Assembly (NCBI GenBank): GCA_028703305.1
Contig: JAQVNC010000002.1
Span: 1-47,426 of the forward strand
Direction: 5' to 3'
Source: Patescibacteria group bacterium
Lineage (GTDB): Bacteria; Patescibacteriota; Patescibacteriia; Patescibacteriales; GWC2-42-12
DNA length: 47,426 nt
How positions within the stretch are numbered: position 1 is the first letter of the stretch; every line of letters starts with the position of its first letter. The translations under genes and the position numbers were made by a program. The notes beneath the pieces are model-generated. The model worked only from the letters and a program-made list of their open reading frames with translations. It ran no database searches and was not told the DNA's origin. Positions 40,026 through 46,412 of this stretch are shown here, piece after piece.

Positions 40026-40490
40026 ATGAAAAATAAAATGTTGATTGGTTTTATTGCCGCCTTAGTTATCGTTGGTGCCGGTTCTTTTTACGGCGGCCTG
40101 CTGTATGGCAAAAGCAAAAGCGGAGCGCAAAATTTTTCTGTTCAGGAGCGCCAGAAAAGATTTGGTCAAATGAGCCAAGGGCAGGCTGGGGGTGGCAATA
40201 GGGTTGCCGGCGGCCTGCCTGCGCAGGCAGGCGGCTTTGTAAATGGCAATGTTATTGCCAAAGACGATAAAAGTATAACGATTAAATTAGGCGACAGCGG
40301 TTCAAAGATAATTCTTTTATCAAGCAGCACGCAGATAACTAAATCAGTTGATGGCGCGTTATCGGATTTGGAAGTCGGCAAGAACGTTATGGTAGCCGGC
40401 AGCGCTAATTCAGATGGCAGTTTAACCGCCCAGTCAATCCAGCTGCGTCCGGCCGCTACCGCGAACGCGACTTCAACGCCGAAACAATAA
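40026..40490 (+). CDS. membrane-anchored DUF5666-like protein, paralogue of 35496
   Basis: 154 residues with a membrane helix (about 7-27), a Gly/Gln-rich linker and the same C-terminal beta domain as the gene at 35496. Within the linker, residues about 62-70 ([11 protein letters not shown]) are encoded over a perfect 20-bp palindrome (40213-40232). It ends in a strong terminator. Being on the other side of the MacAB-like genes suggests it belongs to the same system. Function unknown. Confidence 0.72.
   Translation: MKNKMLIGFIAALVIVGAGSFYGGLLYGKSKSGAQNFSVQERQKRFGQMSQGQAGGGNRVAGGLPAQAGGFVNGNVIAKDDKSITIKLGDSGSKIILLSSSTQITKSVDGALSDLEVGKNVMVAGSANSDGSLTAQSIQLRPAATANATSTPKQ
40213..40232 (+). repeat. 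perfect palindrome in frame in the gene at 40026
   Basis: GCCTGCCTGCGCAGGCAGGC, fully self-complementary over 20 bp, encoding GLPAQAG in a flexible linker. Confidence 0.85.
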
Positions 40491-40504
40491 AATACTTATA
40501 AATA

Positions 40505-40538
40505 AAAACCGCTCGCCGAATTGGCGAGCGGTTTTTTT
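40505..40538. terminator. bidirectional rho-independent terminator
   Basis: Perfect 9-bp stem CCGCTCGCC / GGCGAGCGG with loop GAATT and a T7 tail on the plus strand and A run on the other. It separates the efflux unit from the convergent rplA. Confidence 0.94.
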
Positions 40539-40556
40539 ATATGAAGCTTACTTATC

Positions 40557-41219
40557 TTATAAGGCTAACTTTATGCCGGGACCCATGGTTGAACTGATAC
40601 TGACTTTTTTTATGTAAATGCCCTTGGAAGTCGCCGGTTTGGCTTTTTTAACCGCTTCTAAAAGCGTCTCAAAATTTTGCGCTAACTTTTCCGTGTCAAA
40701 AGAAACTTTGCCGATAGCCACATGCACGTTGCCGGTGTCATCATTTTTCAAGCTGACTTTGCCTTTTTTTAATTCAAGCACGGCCTTGGCCGGATTAGGG
40801 GTGACCGTTTCGTTTTTAGGCGAAGGCATAAGCCCGCGAGTGCCTAAAATTTTAGCGATAACGGCTAAATTTTTCATCATGGCCGGTTCGGCTACGGCTA
40901 CTTGGAAGTCGGTTTTTTCGGTTTTTTTGATTTCATTGATTAATTCTTCACCGCCGGCATAATCAGCCCCGGCCTCGCGAACTTCTTTTTCTTTGTCAGG
41001 GGTTACAAAGGCCGCCACTTTAATGGTTTTGCCAGTGCCGTGAGGCAACGAGACTGCCAATCTAACCTGCTGTTCGCCTTTTTTGGTATCAATGCCCAAG
41101 CGGAAATGAACTTCCAGAGAAGCGTCAAATTTTGTTTTGGACAATTTTTTAGCCAATTCAACGGCTTCGGCGATCGGATAAGCTTTATTTTTATCAAATT
41201 CAATTATTTCTTTTTTCAT
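40557..41219 (-). CDS. rplA: 50S ribosomal protein L1
   Basis: 220 residues of L1 (usual 230). Typical segments are FDASLEVHFRLGIDTKKGEQQVR, VSLPHGTGKTIKVAAF, ILGTRGLMPSPKNETVT, KGKVSLKNDDTGNVHVAIGK and KGIYIKKVSISSTMGPGI. L1 binds the 23S L1 stalk and helps tRNA release; as a free protein it represses its own operon. A short hairpin resembling the 23S site lies directly before the start (41230-41256). Confidence 0.97.
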   Translation of the reverse strand: MKKEIIEFDKNKAYPIAEAVELAKKLSKTKFDASLEVHFRLGIDTKKGEQQVRLAVSLPHGTGKTIKVAAFVTPDKEKEVREAGADYAGGEELINEIKKTEKTDFQVAVAEPAMMKNLAVIAKILGTRGLMPSPKNETVTPNPAKAVLELKKGKVSLKNDDTGNVHVAIGKVSFDTEKLAQNFETLLEAVKKAKPATSKGIYIKKVSISSTMGPGIKLAL

Positions 41220-41229
41220 AATTTATTTC

Positions 41230-41256
41230 GTGGTATTAACGCTTGAAAGCTCCCAC
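41230..41256 (-). promoter_or_regulatory. probable L1-binding mimic in the rplA leader
   Basis: On the minus strand GTGGGAGCTTT...AATACCAC folds as GTGG/CCAC with an inner GCTT/AAGC hairpin. From memory, the L1 site of 23S rRNA has GUGGGAGGCUUUGAA paired with GAAAUACCAC, so both sides are closely mimicked. It lies 10 nt before the rplA ATG. Binding of excess L1 would block translation. Confidence 0.65.
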
Positions 41257-41266
41257 AATTAATTAA

Positions 41267-41689
41267 TTATTTAATTTCCACTCCCATTTGCCTGGCGGTG
41301 CCGGCGATAATCTTCATGGCCGCTTCAATGTCATTGGCATTAAGGTCAGGCATCTTAATCTCGGCGATTTCCTTAAGCTGGGCGCGAGTTATTGAGCCGA
41401 CTTTTTCCGACAATGGCTTGCCTGAACCTTTGGGAATTTTCGCGAATTTTTTAATTAACTCCGCGGCCGGAGGAGTTTTTAAGATAAAAGTATAGGTTCT
41501 ATCCTCAAAAACGGTAATTTCCACCGGCGTGATATCTCCCATTTTATCTTTAGTCCGGTCGTTAAAGTCCTTGCAGAATTGGGCGATGTTTAAGCCGTGC
41601 TGGCCCAAAGCCGGACCAACCGGAGGCGCGGGATTAGCCTGGCCGGCTGGAATTTGCAATTTGATTTTAGTCAATATTTTTTTTGCCAT
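41267..41689 (-). CDS. rplK: 50S ribosomal protein L11
   Basis: 140 residues, canonical: [55 protein letters not shown], and the C-terminal RNA-binding part ending [19 protein letters not shown]11 holds the GTPase-associated centre of the 23S rRNA. It sits between nusG and rplA in the standard order, with leader hairpins on both sides. Confidence 0.97.
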   Translation of the reverse strand: MAKKILTKIKLQIPAGQANPAPPVGPALGQHGLNIAQFCKDFNDRTKDKMGDITPVEITVFEDRTYTFILKTPPAAELIKKFAKIPKGSGKPLSEKVGSITRAQLKEIAEIKMPDLNANDIEAAMKIIAGTARQMGVEIK

Positions 41690-41701
41690 ATTTATTATAT
41701 T

Positions 41702-41739
41702 TATCTCGTAGAAGCTCCCAATTATCAGGGAACGAGATA
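41702..41739 (-). promoter_or_regulatory. hairpin with GGGAGC motif in the rplK leader
   Basis: Perfect 8-bp outer stem TATCTCGT / ACGAGATA encloses CCC...GGGAGCTTC. The GGGAGCTT segment is shared with the rplA-leader site. It begins 12 nt before the rplK ATG. A second L1 target is likely but less clear than the first. Confidence 0.5.
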
Positions 41740-41745
41740 GTTATT

Positions 41746-42291
41746 TTATATTTTTTTAATTTGTAAGAAATCAAGTTCAACCGGGGTTTCCCGTCCGAAC
41801 ATGCTGACTACGACTTTAATTTTGCCTTTAGCTTCGTCAATATCGGCCACTTTGCCTTCAAGGTTTTTAAACGGGCCGTCAACGATGCGAACCGGTGAAT
41901 TAACCGAGACGTCAATTTTAAATTTAGGCTCTTCCACGCCCATGCGCTTTTGCAGATCTTTTATTTCATGCTCCGAAATCGGCGTCGGGATGGTGCCGGT
42001 ACCGATAAAGCCGGTGACGTTAGGCGTATTTCTGACCACATACCAAGAATCGTCGTTAACAATCATTTCCACCAGAACATAGCCGGGAAAGATTTTTTCT
42101 TCAACGATTTTCCGTTTGCCGTTTTTAATTTTAATCTTTTTTTCCGTGGGAATCAAAATATTAAAAATCTTGTCTTCCATGTCCATGGATTCAATTCTTT
42201 GTTTTAAATTTTGCGAAACGTTTTCTTCATAGCCGGAATAGGTATGCAGAACGTACCAGCGCCGGCCTTGATTTAATGTTTGCTTAGCCAT
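41746..42291 (-). CDS. nusG: transcription elongation factor NusG
   Basis: 181 residues. The NGN domain begins WYVLHTYSGYEENVSQNLKQRI and includes FPGYVLVEMIVNDDSWYVVRNTPNVTGFIGT; the KOW domain is VRIVDGPFKNLEGKVADIDEAKGKIKVVVSMFGRETPVELDF. It binds the RNA polymerase clamp and links transcription to ribosomes or Rho. It is the normal neighbour of secE and rplK. Full length. Confidence 0.97.
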   Translation of the reverse strand: MAKQTLNQGRRWYVLHTYSGYEENVSQNLKQRIESMDMEDKIFNILIPTEKKIKIKNGKRKIVEEKIFPGYVLVEMIVNDDSWYVVRNTPNVTGFIGTGTIPTPISEHEIKDLQKRMGVEEPKFKIDVSVNSPVRIVDGPFKNLEGKVADIDEAKGKIKVVVSMFGRETPVELDFLQIKKI

Positions 42292-42303
42292 ATGAGGATA
42301 AAA

Positions 42304-42492
42304 TTATTTATTGATAATTAATAATTCCAAGCCTTTGGTAAAGACGAGGTCTAAAAGGCCTAAAAACAAGGCCACGCCCAAGCTAATAAAGATAACCAAT
42401 AAAGTGTAATTATAGGTTTCTTTTTTAGTCGGCCAAGTAACTTTTTTCATTTCCTCAATTGAGGCTTTAATGTAATTGATAATTTTTTGCAT
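42304..42492 (-). CDS. secE: protein translocase subunit SecE
   Basis: 62 residues: an amphipathic cytoplasmic helix with EEMKKVTWPTKKET, the SecE hallmark, and one membrane helix (about 28-52). It clamps SecY in the Sec translocon. First gene of secE-nusG-rplK-rplA, after a promoter 74 nt upstream. The leader is about 67 nt. Confidence 0.95.
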   Translation of the reverse strand: MQKIINYIKASIEEMKKVTWPTKKETYNYTLLVIFISLGVALFLGLLDLVFTKGLELLIINK

Positions 42493-42565
42493 ACTAATAT
42501 TATACGTTATATTTTTTAAAAGTTTTAAAAAACAGCCCTGGCGGGCGGCGTTTATTGATATTCAT

Positions 42566-42594
42566 ATAATACACAATAGTTAAATCGCTGTCAA
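42566..42594 (-). promoter_or_regulatory. sigma70-type promoter of secE-nusG-rplK-rplA
   Basis: TTGACA (42589-42594), 17-bp spacer, TATTAT (42566-42571) on the minus strand. Start predicted near 42559. Confidence 0.85.
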
Positions 42595-42598
42595 GCGC

Positions 42599-42628
42599 TT
42601 GGTGAAATTAAAGGTAATGTGGTATAAT
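42599..42628 (+). promoter_or_regulatory. candidate divergent promoter for the genes at 42773 and 43145
   Basis: TTGGTG (42599-42604), 18-bp spacer, consensus TATAAT (42623-42628). The leader would run through the MITE-like element at 42649-42763. Confidence 0.6.
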
Positions 42629-42648
42629 AAAAATGAAAAAATCATTTA

Positions 42649-42763
42649 TGTCATTGCGAGCTTCTGAAAGAAGCGAAGCAATCTCAGGGATGATAAATTA
42701 GGGAAAAAGTTTATTTTTTGTGAGATTGCTTCGTCGTCCGAGTACGGACTCCTCGCAATGACA
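42649..42763. mobile_element. MITE-like element, GTCATTGCGAG family, copy 2 (115 bp)
   Basis: Terminal inverted repeats TGTCATTGCGAG and CTCGCAATGACA; internal GAAGCGAAGCAATCTCA and GTGAGATTGCTTCG match copy 1. The centre is AT-rich and differs. It supplies an ATG (42758) to the gene that follows, but that start is probably not used. Confidence 0.75.
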
Positions 42764-42772
42764 GATAAATTT

Positions 42773-43135
42773 ATGTCTAATAGCTTTATCTTCTACAGCC
42801 TGCAAATATTTGCCGAATTAATTCGGGATGTTTTGTATTTTCCTTTGTGGTGGTATGGCCGAGGGCTGGTAAATCTAGTAAAAGGCGTAGGGCATTTTTT
42901 AGCCGATAAGCAAAAAGCTTTGGCGCTTTACGTCTGGATAAAAAATATTTTTCGCCCCATGTACGCCCAATATGATTGGCAGGGAATGCTAATCAGTTTT
43001 TTTATGCGCCTGGTCCAGATTATTTTCAGAAGCATAGTTATGCTGTTTTGGCTGATTCTTTCTCTGGCCATAATTATTTTTTGGATCTTATTCCCGGTGC
43101 TTGTCATTTATGAAATAATTTTTCAGTTTATATAA
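42773..43135 (+). CDS. small membrane protein upstream of the Clp-type gene
   Basis: 120 residues from the ATG at 42773 (MSNSFIFYSLQIF); an ATG at 42758 lies inside the terminal repeat of the mobile element. An amphipathic aromatic region with FPLWWYGRGLVNLVKGV is followed by one or two long hydrophobic segments at about 75-118 (FFMRLVQIIFRSIVMLFWL...). It ends 9 nt before the Clp-type gene, so they are probably expressed together. No family recognised; a membrane partner of that ATPase is a guess from position. Confidence 0.65.
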   Translation: MSNSFIFYSLQIFAELIRDVLYFPLWWYGRGLVNLVKGVGHFLADKQKALALYVWIKNIFRPMYAQYDWQGMLISFFMRLVQIIFRSIVMLFWLILSLAIIIFWILFPVLVIYEIIFQFI

Positions 43136-43144
43136 TATACCTTG

Positions 43145-45901
43145 ATGCCGCAAGAAGAAAATAAAAAATCAGACATTCAATTTATAACCTGCCCAACTTG
43201 CGCCGGCAGCGGCAAGGCGGGCAAGGGCTCGGCTTGTAAAAATTGCTCGGGCGCCGGCGTGATAGCGATTTACGAAGGCAGATTTTTTTATTCCAATCTG
43301 CTTTTGACCGCTCCAGCCATAAAACTAAGGCATTTAAAAAAAGGCTTGAATTTAGTTTTGAATTTAGCGGCCTATATTATGGGGCTAATCGGCTTAATGG
43401 CTTTGGCTTATTGGGTCTATGCCGCCGGCCAAAGTAAAGCGGCCTTGGAAGCTTTTTCTTTTTGGCGGCTAAAAAGCCCGTTGATTTTAACTTTTTGGAT
43501 TAGTTTATTGGCCGACATGTTTGTAATCTACCGCTTGAGCCAAGAAGAAGCGGCTAGGCAAAAAATAACCAAGCTTAAATACGGCCATAAGTTAAAATAT
43601 AATTCTCCGAATAACTGGTCTGAATTTAATAAAATAAAAGGCAAGCATAAAATTGAAGTTTCCGGCGGCTTTAGCCTCTCGGCGCTTAAAGCGGTTGAGC
43701 AAGCTTTTAGCTTGGCCGATTACGCCAAACATGGCAAGGTCAGGCCGATTCATTTATTTTTTAATTTGCTTAAAGACAGGGGGTCGGCGGCGATTTTTTC
43801 CCGCCTGAACGTTGATTCGGCCGAGCTAGTCGCTAAATTAAAAAATCAATTATTGGCCGTTGAGGCCGTGGCCGAGCCGACCGAAATATCGCCGGAAATT
43901 AAGGAGATTTTTTTTGAAAGCTATATCAGCGCTTTAAAATCAGGGCAAAAAAAAGTGGAGCCGATTCATTTTATTCTGCCGATTCTGGCCCGGGATAAAA
44001 ATCTAAGCGAATTGCTTTATGATATGGAAATTGACCATGACAAAATAAATAATGTTATCCAGTGGTTTGTTATCAGCGAGCGCTTAGTGGATAATTATCG
44101 TTTATATCGCAAAGCCTCGCGCTTTAAGCCGGCCAACGCCATGGATCGAGCTTACACGGCCGTGGCTACGCCCATCTTAAATCATTTTGCCTACGATTTA
44201 ACTTTAGCCGCTAAATGGGGCCGGCTGGAATTATGCGTTGGCCGAGAGGCGGAAGTCAAAGCGATTTTTCAAGCTTTAGAAAGCGGTAAAAATGGCGTTT
44301 TGCTTGCCGGGCCTTTAGGCGTCGGTAAAAATATGATTATCGGGCAGATCGCCCGCCAAATGGTTGAAGAAGACGTGCCGAAAATGCTGAAAGACAAACG
44401 GCTTTTAGAATTGGATATTTCCCGGCTTTTAAGCGGAGCTTCGCCGGCCAAAGCCGAAGAAAGGCTTCTGGTTATAATTGACGAAGTGGCTCGGGCCGGC
44501 AACATTGTTTTGTATATTAATGACATTGAAAATTTAATGGGCATAACCGCCGGCAACGAAGAAAGCCTGGAGCTGTCAGAAGTTTTAGTTAATGCTATCA
44601 ATCGGCATAATCTTGTTTGCTTGGCCAGCGTCAGCCAAGATAATTATGTGAAATATATTGAGAATAAGCCCTTGGGCGATGTTATGGCCAAAGTGGAAGT
44701 GGAAGAGCCGGATAATAATTTAGCCATTCAGATGATTGAAAGCAAAATCGGTTTTTATGAAGCAAAATTTAAAGTTTATTTTACTTATGCCAGTATCGCC
44801 AAGGCCGTGGAACTATCGGCTAAATATATTTATGATAAATACTTGCCGGCCAAGGCGGTTGATATTTTGGAAGAAATAGCGGCTAAAGTTTCCAAGGACA
44901 AAGGCATAAACAGCCTGGTTGACGTTGAGGACGCGGCCGCGATTATTAGCCAGAAAACAAAAATTCCTTTAACGAAAATTACCGAAAAAGAAAGCGAAGT
45001 TCTGCTCGGCCTGGAAGAAAAAATCCATAGCCGGATGATCGGGCAGGAGGAGGCTGTAAAAATGGTGGCGGCCAGCTTAAGGCGGGCGCGCACGGAATTA
45101 AGGGAGCAAAAGCGGCCGATCGCCAGCTTTTTGTTTTTAGGCCCGACCGGAGTCGGTAAAACTGAATTGGCGAAAACCGTGGCCGAAGTTTATTTCGGCG
45201 ACGAGGATTATATGGTAAGAATTGATATGAGCGAATACCAGCGGCAGGAATCTCTGGAAAAAATGATCGGTTCGCCAGACGGGGTTTTAGGCTATTTGAC
45301 CGAGGCCGTGCGCAAGGCGCCGTTTTCTTTGATCTTGCTTGACGAATTGGAAAAAGCGCATCCGGATATCTTGAATTTATTTTTGCAGGTAATGGACGAC
45401 GGCCGGCTAACCGACGGGCAAGGCCGAACCATTAATTTTACCAATTGTATTATTATCGCTACTTCAAATATCGGCGCGGTATATATTCAGGATCAAATTA
45501 AAGCCGGCGTTCCCTTAGAGCAGATTAAAGAGTCGCTTATAAACGACCAGCTTAATAAATATTTAAAGCCGGAATTCATAAATCGTTTTGACGGCGTGGT
45601 GGTCTTTAAGCCTTTAGGCATGCCGGAGGTTGAAAGTATAACAAAATTAATGTTAAATAAAGTTAAGCGCCTTTTAGAAGCTAAAGGCATTGGCTTAAAG
45701 TATGATGAAGCGGGCATCAAAAAATTAGCTTCTCTGGGTTTTGACCCGAAATTCGGCGCTCGGCCTTTGCGCCGGCTAATTCAGGAAAAGATTGAAAATG
45801 AAATCGCCAATAAAGTTTTAGCCGACGGATTAAAAAGAAGGGATACGGTAATAATTGGCGCGGAAGCGGATGTAAAAGTGGAGAAGGGGAGGAAGTTGTA
45901 A
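43145..45901 (+). CDS. membrane-anchored Clp-type AAA+ ATPase with DnaJ-like zinc motif
   Basis: 918 residues from the ATG at 43145. Order: CxxC pair C16/C19 and C31/C34 in DnaJ-like CPTCAGSG and CKNCSGAG; two membrane helices (about 69-93 and 112-129); Clp-N-like repeats (about 175-310); AAA1 (about 360-560) with Walker A GPLGVGKN (389-396) and degenerate Walker B IVLYINDI; AAA2 with intact Walker A GPTGVGKT (666-673), Walker B LILLDE and Sensor 2 GARPLRR. The D2 part matches ClpC/ClpB. I see no IGF/IGL-type ClpP-docking loop after IIATSNIG, so a ClpP link is doubtful. It may unfold or remodel proteins at the membrane. Confidence 0.88.
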   Translation: MPQEENKKSDIQFITCPTCAGSGKAGKGSACKNCSGAGVIAIYEGRFFYSNLLLTAPAIKLRHLKKGLNLVLNLAAYIMGLIGLMALAYWVYAAGQSKAALEAFSFWRLKSPLILTFWISLLADMFVIYRLSQEEAARQKITKLKYGHKLKYNSPNNWSEFNKIKGKHKIEVSGGFSLSALKAVEQAFSLADYAKHGKVRPIHLFFNLLKDRGSAAIFSRLNVDSAELVAKLKNQLLAVEAVAEPTEISPEIKEIFFESYISALKSGQKKVEPIHFILPILARDKNLSELLYDMEIDHDKINNVIQWFVISERLVDNYRLYRKASRFKPANAMDRAYTAVATPILNHFAYDLTLAAKWGRLELCVGREAEVKAIFQALESGKNGVLLAGPLGVGKNMIIGQIARQMVEEDVPKMLKDKRLLELDISRLLSGASPAKAEERLLVIIDEVARAGNIVLYINDIENLMGITAGNEESLELSEVLVNAINRHNLVCLASVSQDNYVKYIENKPLGDVMAKVEVEEPDNNLAIQMIESKIGFYEAKFKVYFTYASIAKAVELSAKYIYDKYLPAKAVDILEEIAAKVSKDKGINSLVDVEDAAAIISQKTKIPLTKITEKESEVLLGLEEKIHSRMIGQEEAVKMVAASLRRARTELREQKRPIASFLFLGPTGVGKTELAKTVAEVYFGDEDYMVRIDMSEYQRQESLEKMIGSPDGVLGYLTEAVRKAPFSLILLDELEKAHPDILNLFLQVMDDGRLTDGQGRTINFTNCIIIATSNIGAVYIQDQIKAGVPLEQIKESLINDQLNKYLKPEFINRFDGVVVFKPLGMPEVESITKLMLNKVKRLLEAKGIGLKYDEAGIKKLASLGFDPKFGARPLRRLIQEKIENEIANKVLADGLKRRDTVIIGAEADVKVEKGRKL

Positions 45902-45944
45902 GTAGGTAAATTATACAAGTAAGTCGTTGGTGAAATAAAAAAAG

Positions 45945-46003
45945 AAGGACGGATGCTTCTATAAATTCTTCACGTGTTAGAATTTATATAACATGCCGTC
46001 CTT
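45945..46003. terminator. long-hairpin terminator
   Basis: Outer stem AAGGACGG / CCGTCCTT and inner perfect stem TATAAATTCT / AGAATTTATA form a nearly continuous hairpin. On the minus strand a T7 run follows, ending the gene at 46017; it also lies behind the plus-strand Clp-type gene. Confidence 0.85.
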
Positions 46004-46016
46004 GAGTTGGTGGGTT

Positions 46017-46277
46017 TTACGCGATTATATCAATCGTGTTTTTCCCGCTAAGTTTTAAGAATAAATTTACGCATTCCGGGTCAATTTGCGGTGACCTACC
46101 CGAGGTTTTTATGAAGCATCGGATATCCGCCGCCTTAACCCCACCGTTTTCCAAGAAAGATCGGGCCGCCTGCTTGTAGCAATTCCTTTGCGGCCATTGG
46201 TTTCTTTTGAGCCCAAAATAGGCCTTCACCGGCTGATTCGGCGGGATTAAGCCCAATAGAGAATTGCTTATTGACAT
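46017..46277 (-). CDS. small hypothetical protein with strong promoter
   Basis: 86 residues. The ATG at 46277 follows a run of eight G (46282-46289) that could serve as ribosome site. The protein contains SLLGLIPPNQPVKAYFGLKRNQWPQ and later FLENGGVKAADIRCFIKTSG, mixed helix and loop, with two or three Cys. No family recognised. The unit has a consensus promoter (46348-46376) and a long-hairpin terminator. A competing frame from 46359 starts inside the promoter and is less likely. Confidence 0.6.
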   Translation of the reverse strand: MSISNSLLGLIPPNQPVKAYFGLKRNQWPQRNCYKQAARSFLENGGVKAADIRCFIKTSGRSPQIDPECVNLFLKLSGKNTIDIIA

Positions 46278-46288
46278 TATTCCCCCCC

Positions 46289-46312
46289 CTACTTAGAATG
46301 AGAAAGTTCCAA
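46289..46312 (-). CDS. possible 7-codon leader peptide
   Basis: TTG at 46312 has AAGGAGG about 7 nt upstream, the best ribosome site in this leader, and opens a frame MELSHSK ending at TAG just before the G run. It may couple translation to the next gene or be chance. Confidence 0.3.
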   Translation of the reverse strand: MELSHSK

Positions 46313-46347
46313 ATTTTTACCTCCTTTTTCATTGAATTTGATAATTT

Positions 46348-46376
46348 ATTATAGAGCACTCTTTTGTAAAAGTCAA
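46348..46376 (-). promoter_or_regulatory. sigma70-type promoter of the gene at 46017
   Basis: TTGACT (46371-46376), 17-bp spacer, TATAAT (46348-46353) on the minus strand. Start predicted near 46341, giving a leader of about 64 nt. Confidence 0.85.
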
Positions 46377-46412
46377 TGTGGATAAATTTTTTGCCATTAA
46401 AATAAACATATT

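Noticed and set aside
46135-46359. 74-codon minus-strand frame overlapping the gene at 46017
   Set aside because: Its start lies at the -10 box of the promoter, so it would not be in the transcript, and the alternative frame from 46277 has a G-rich ribosome site.
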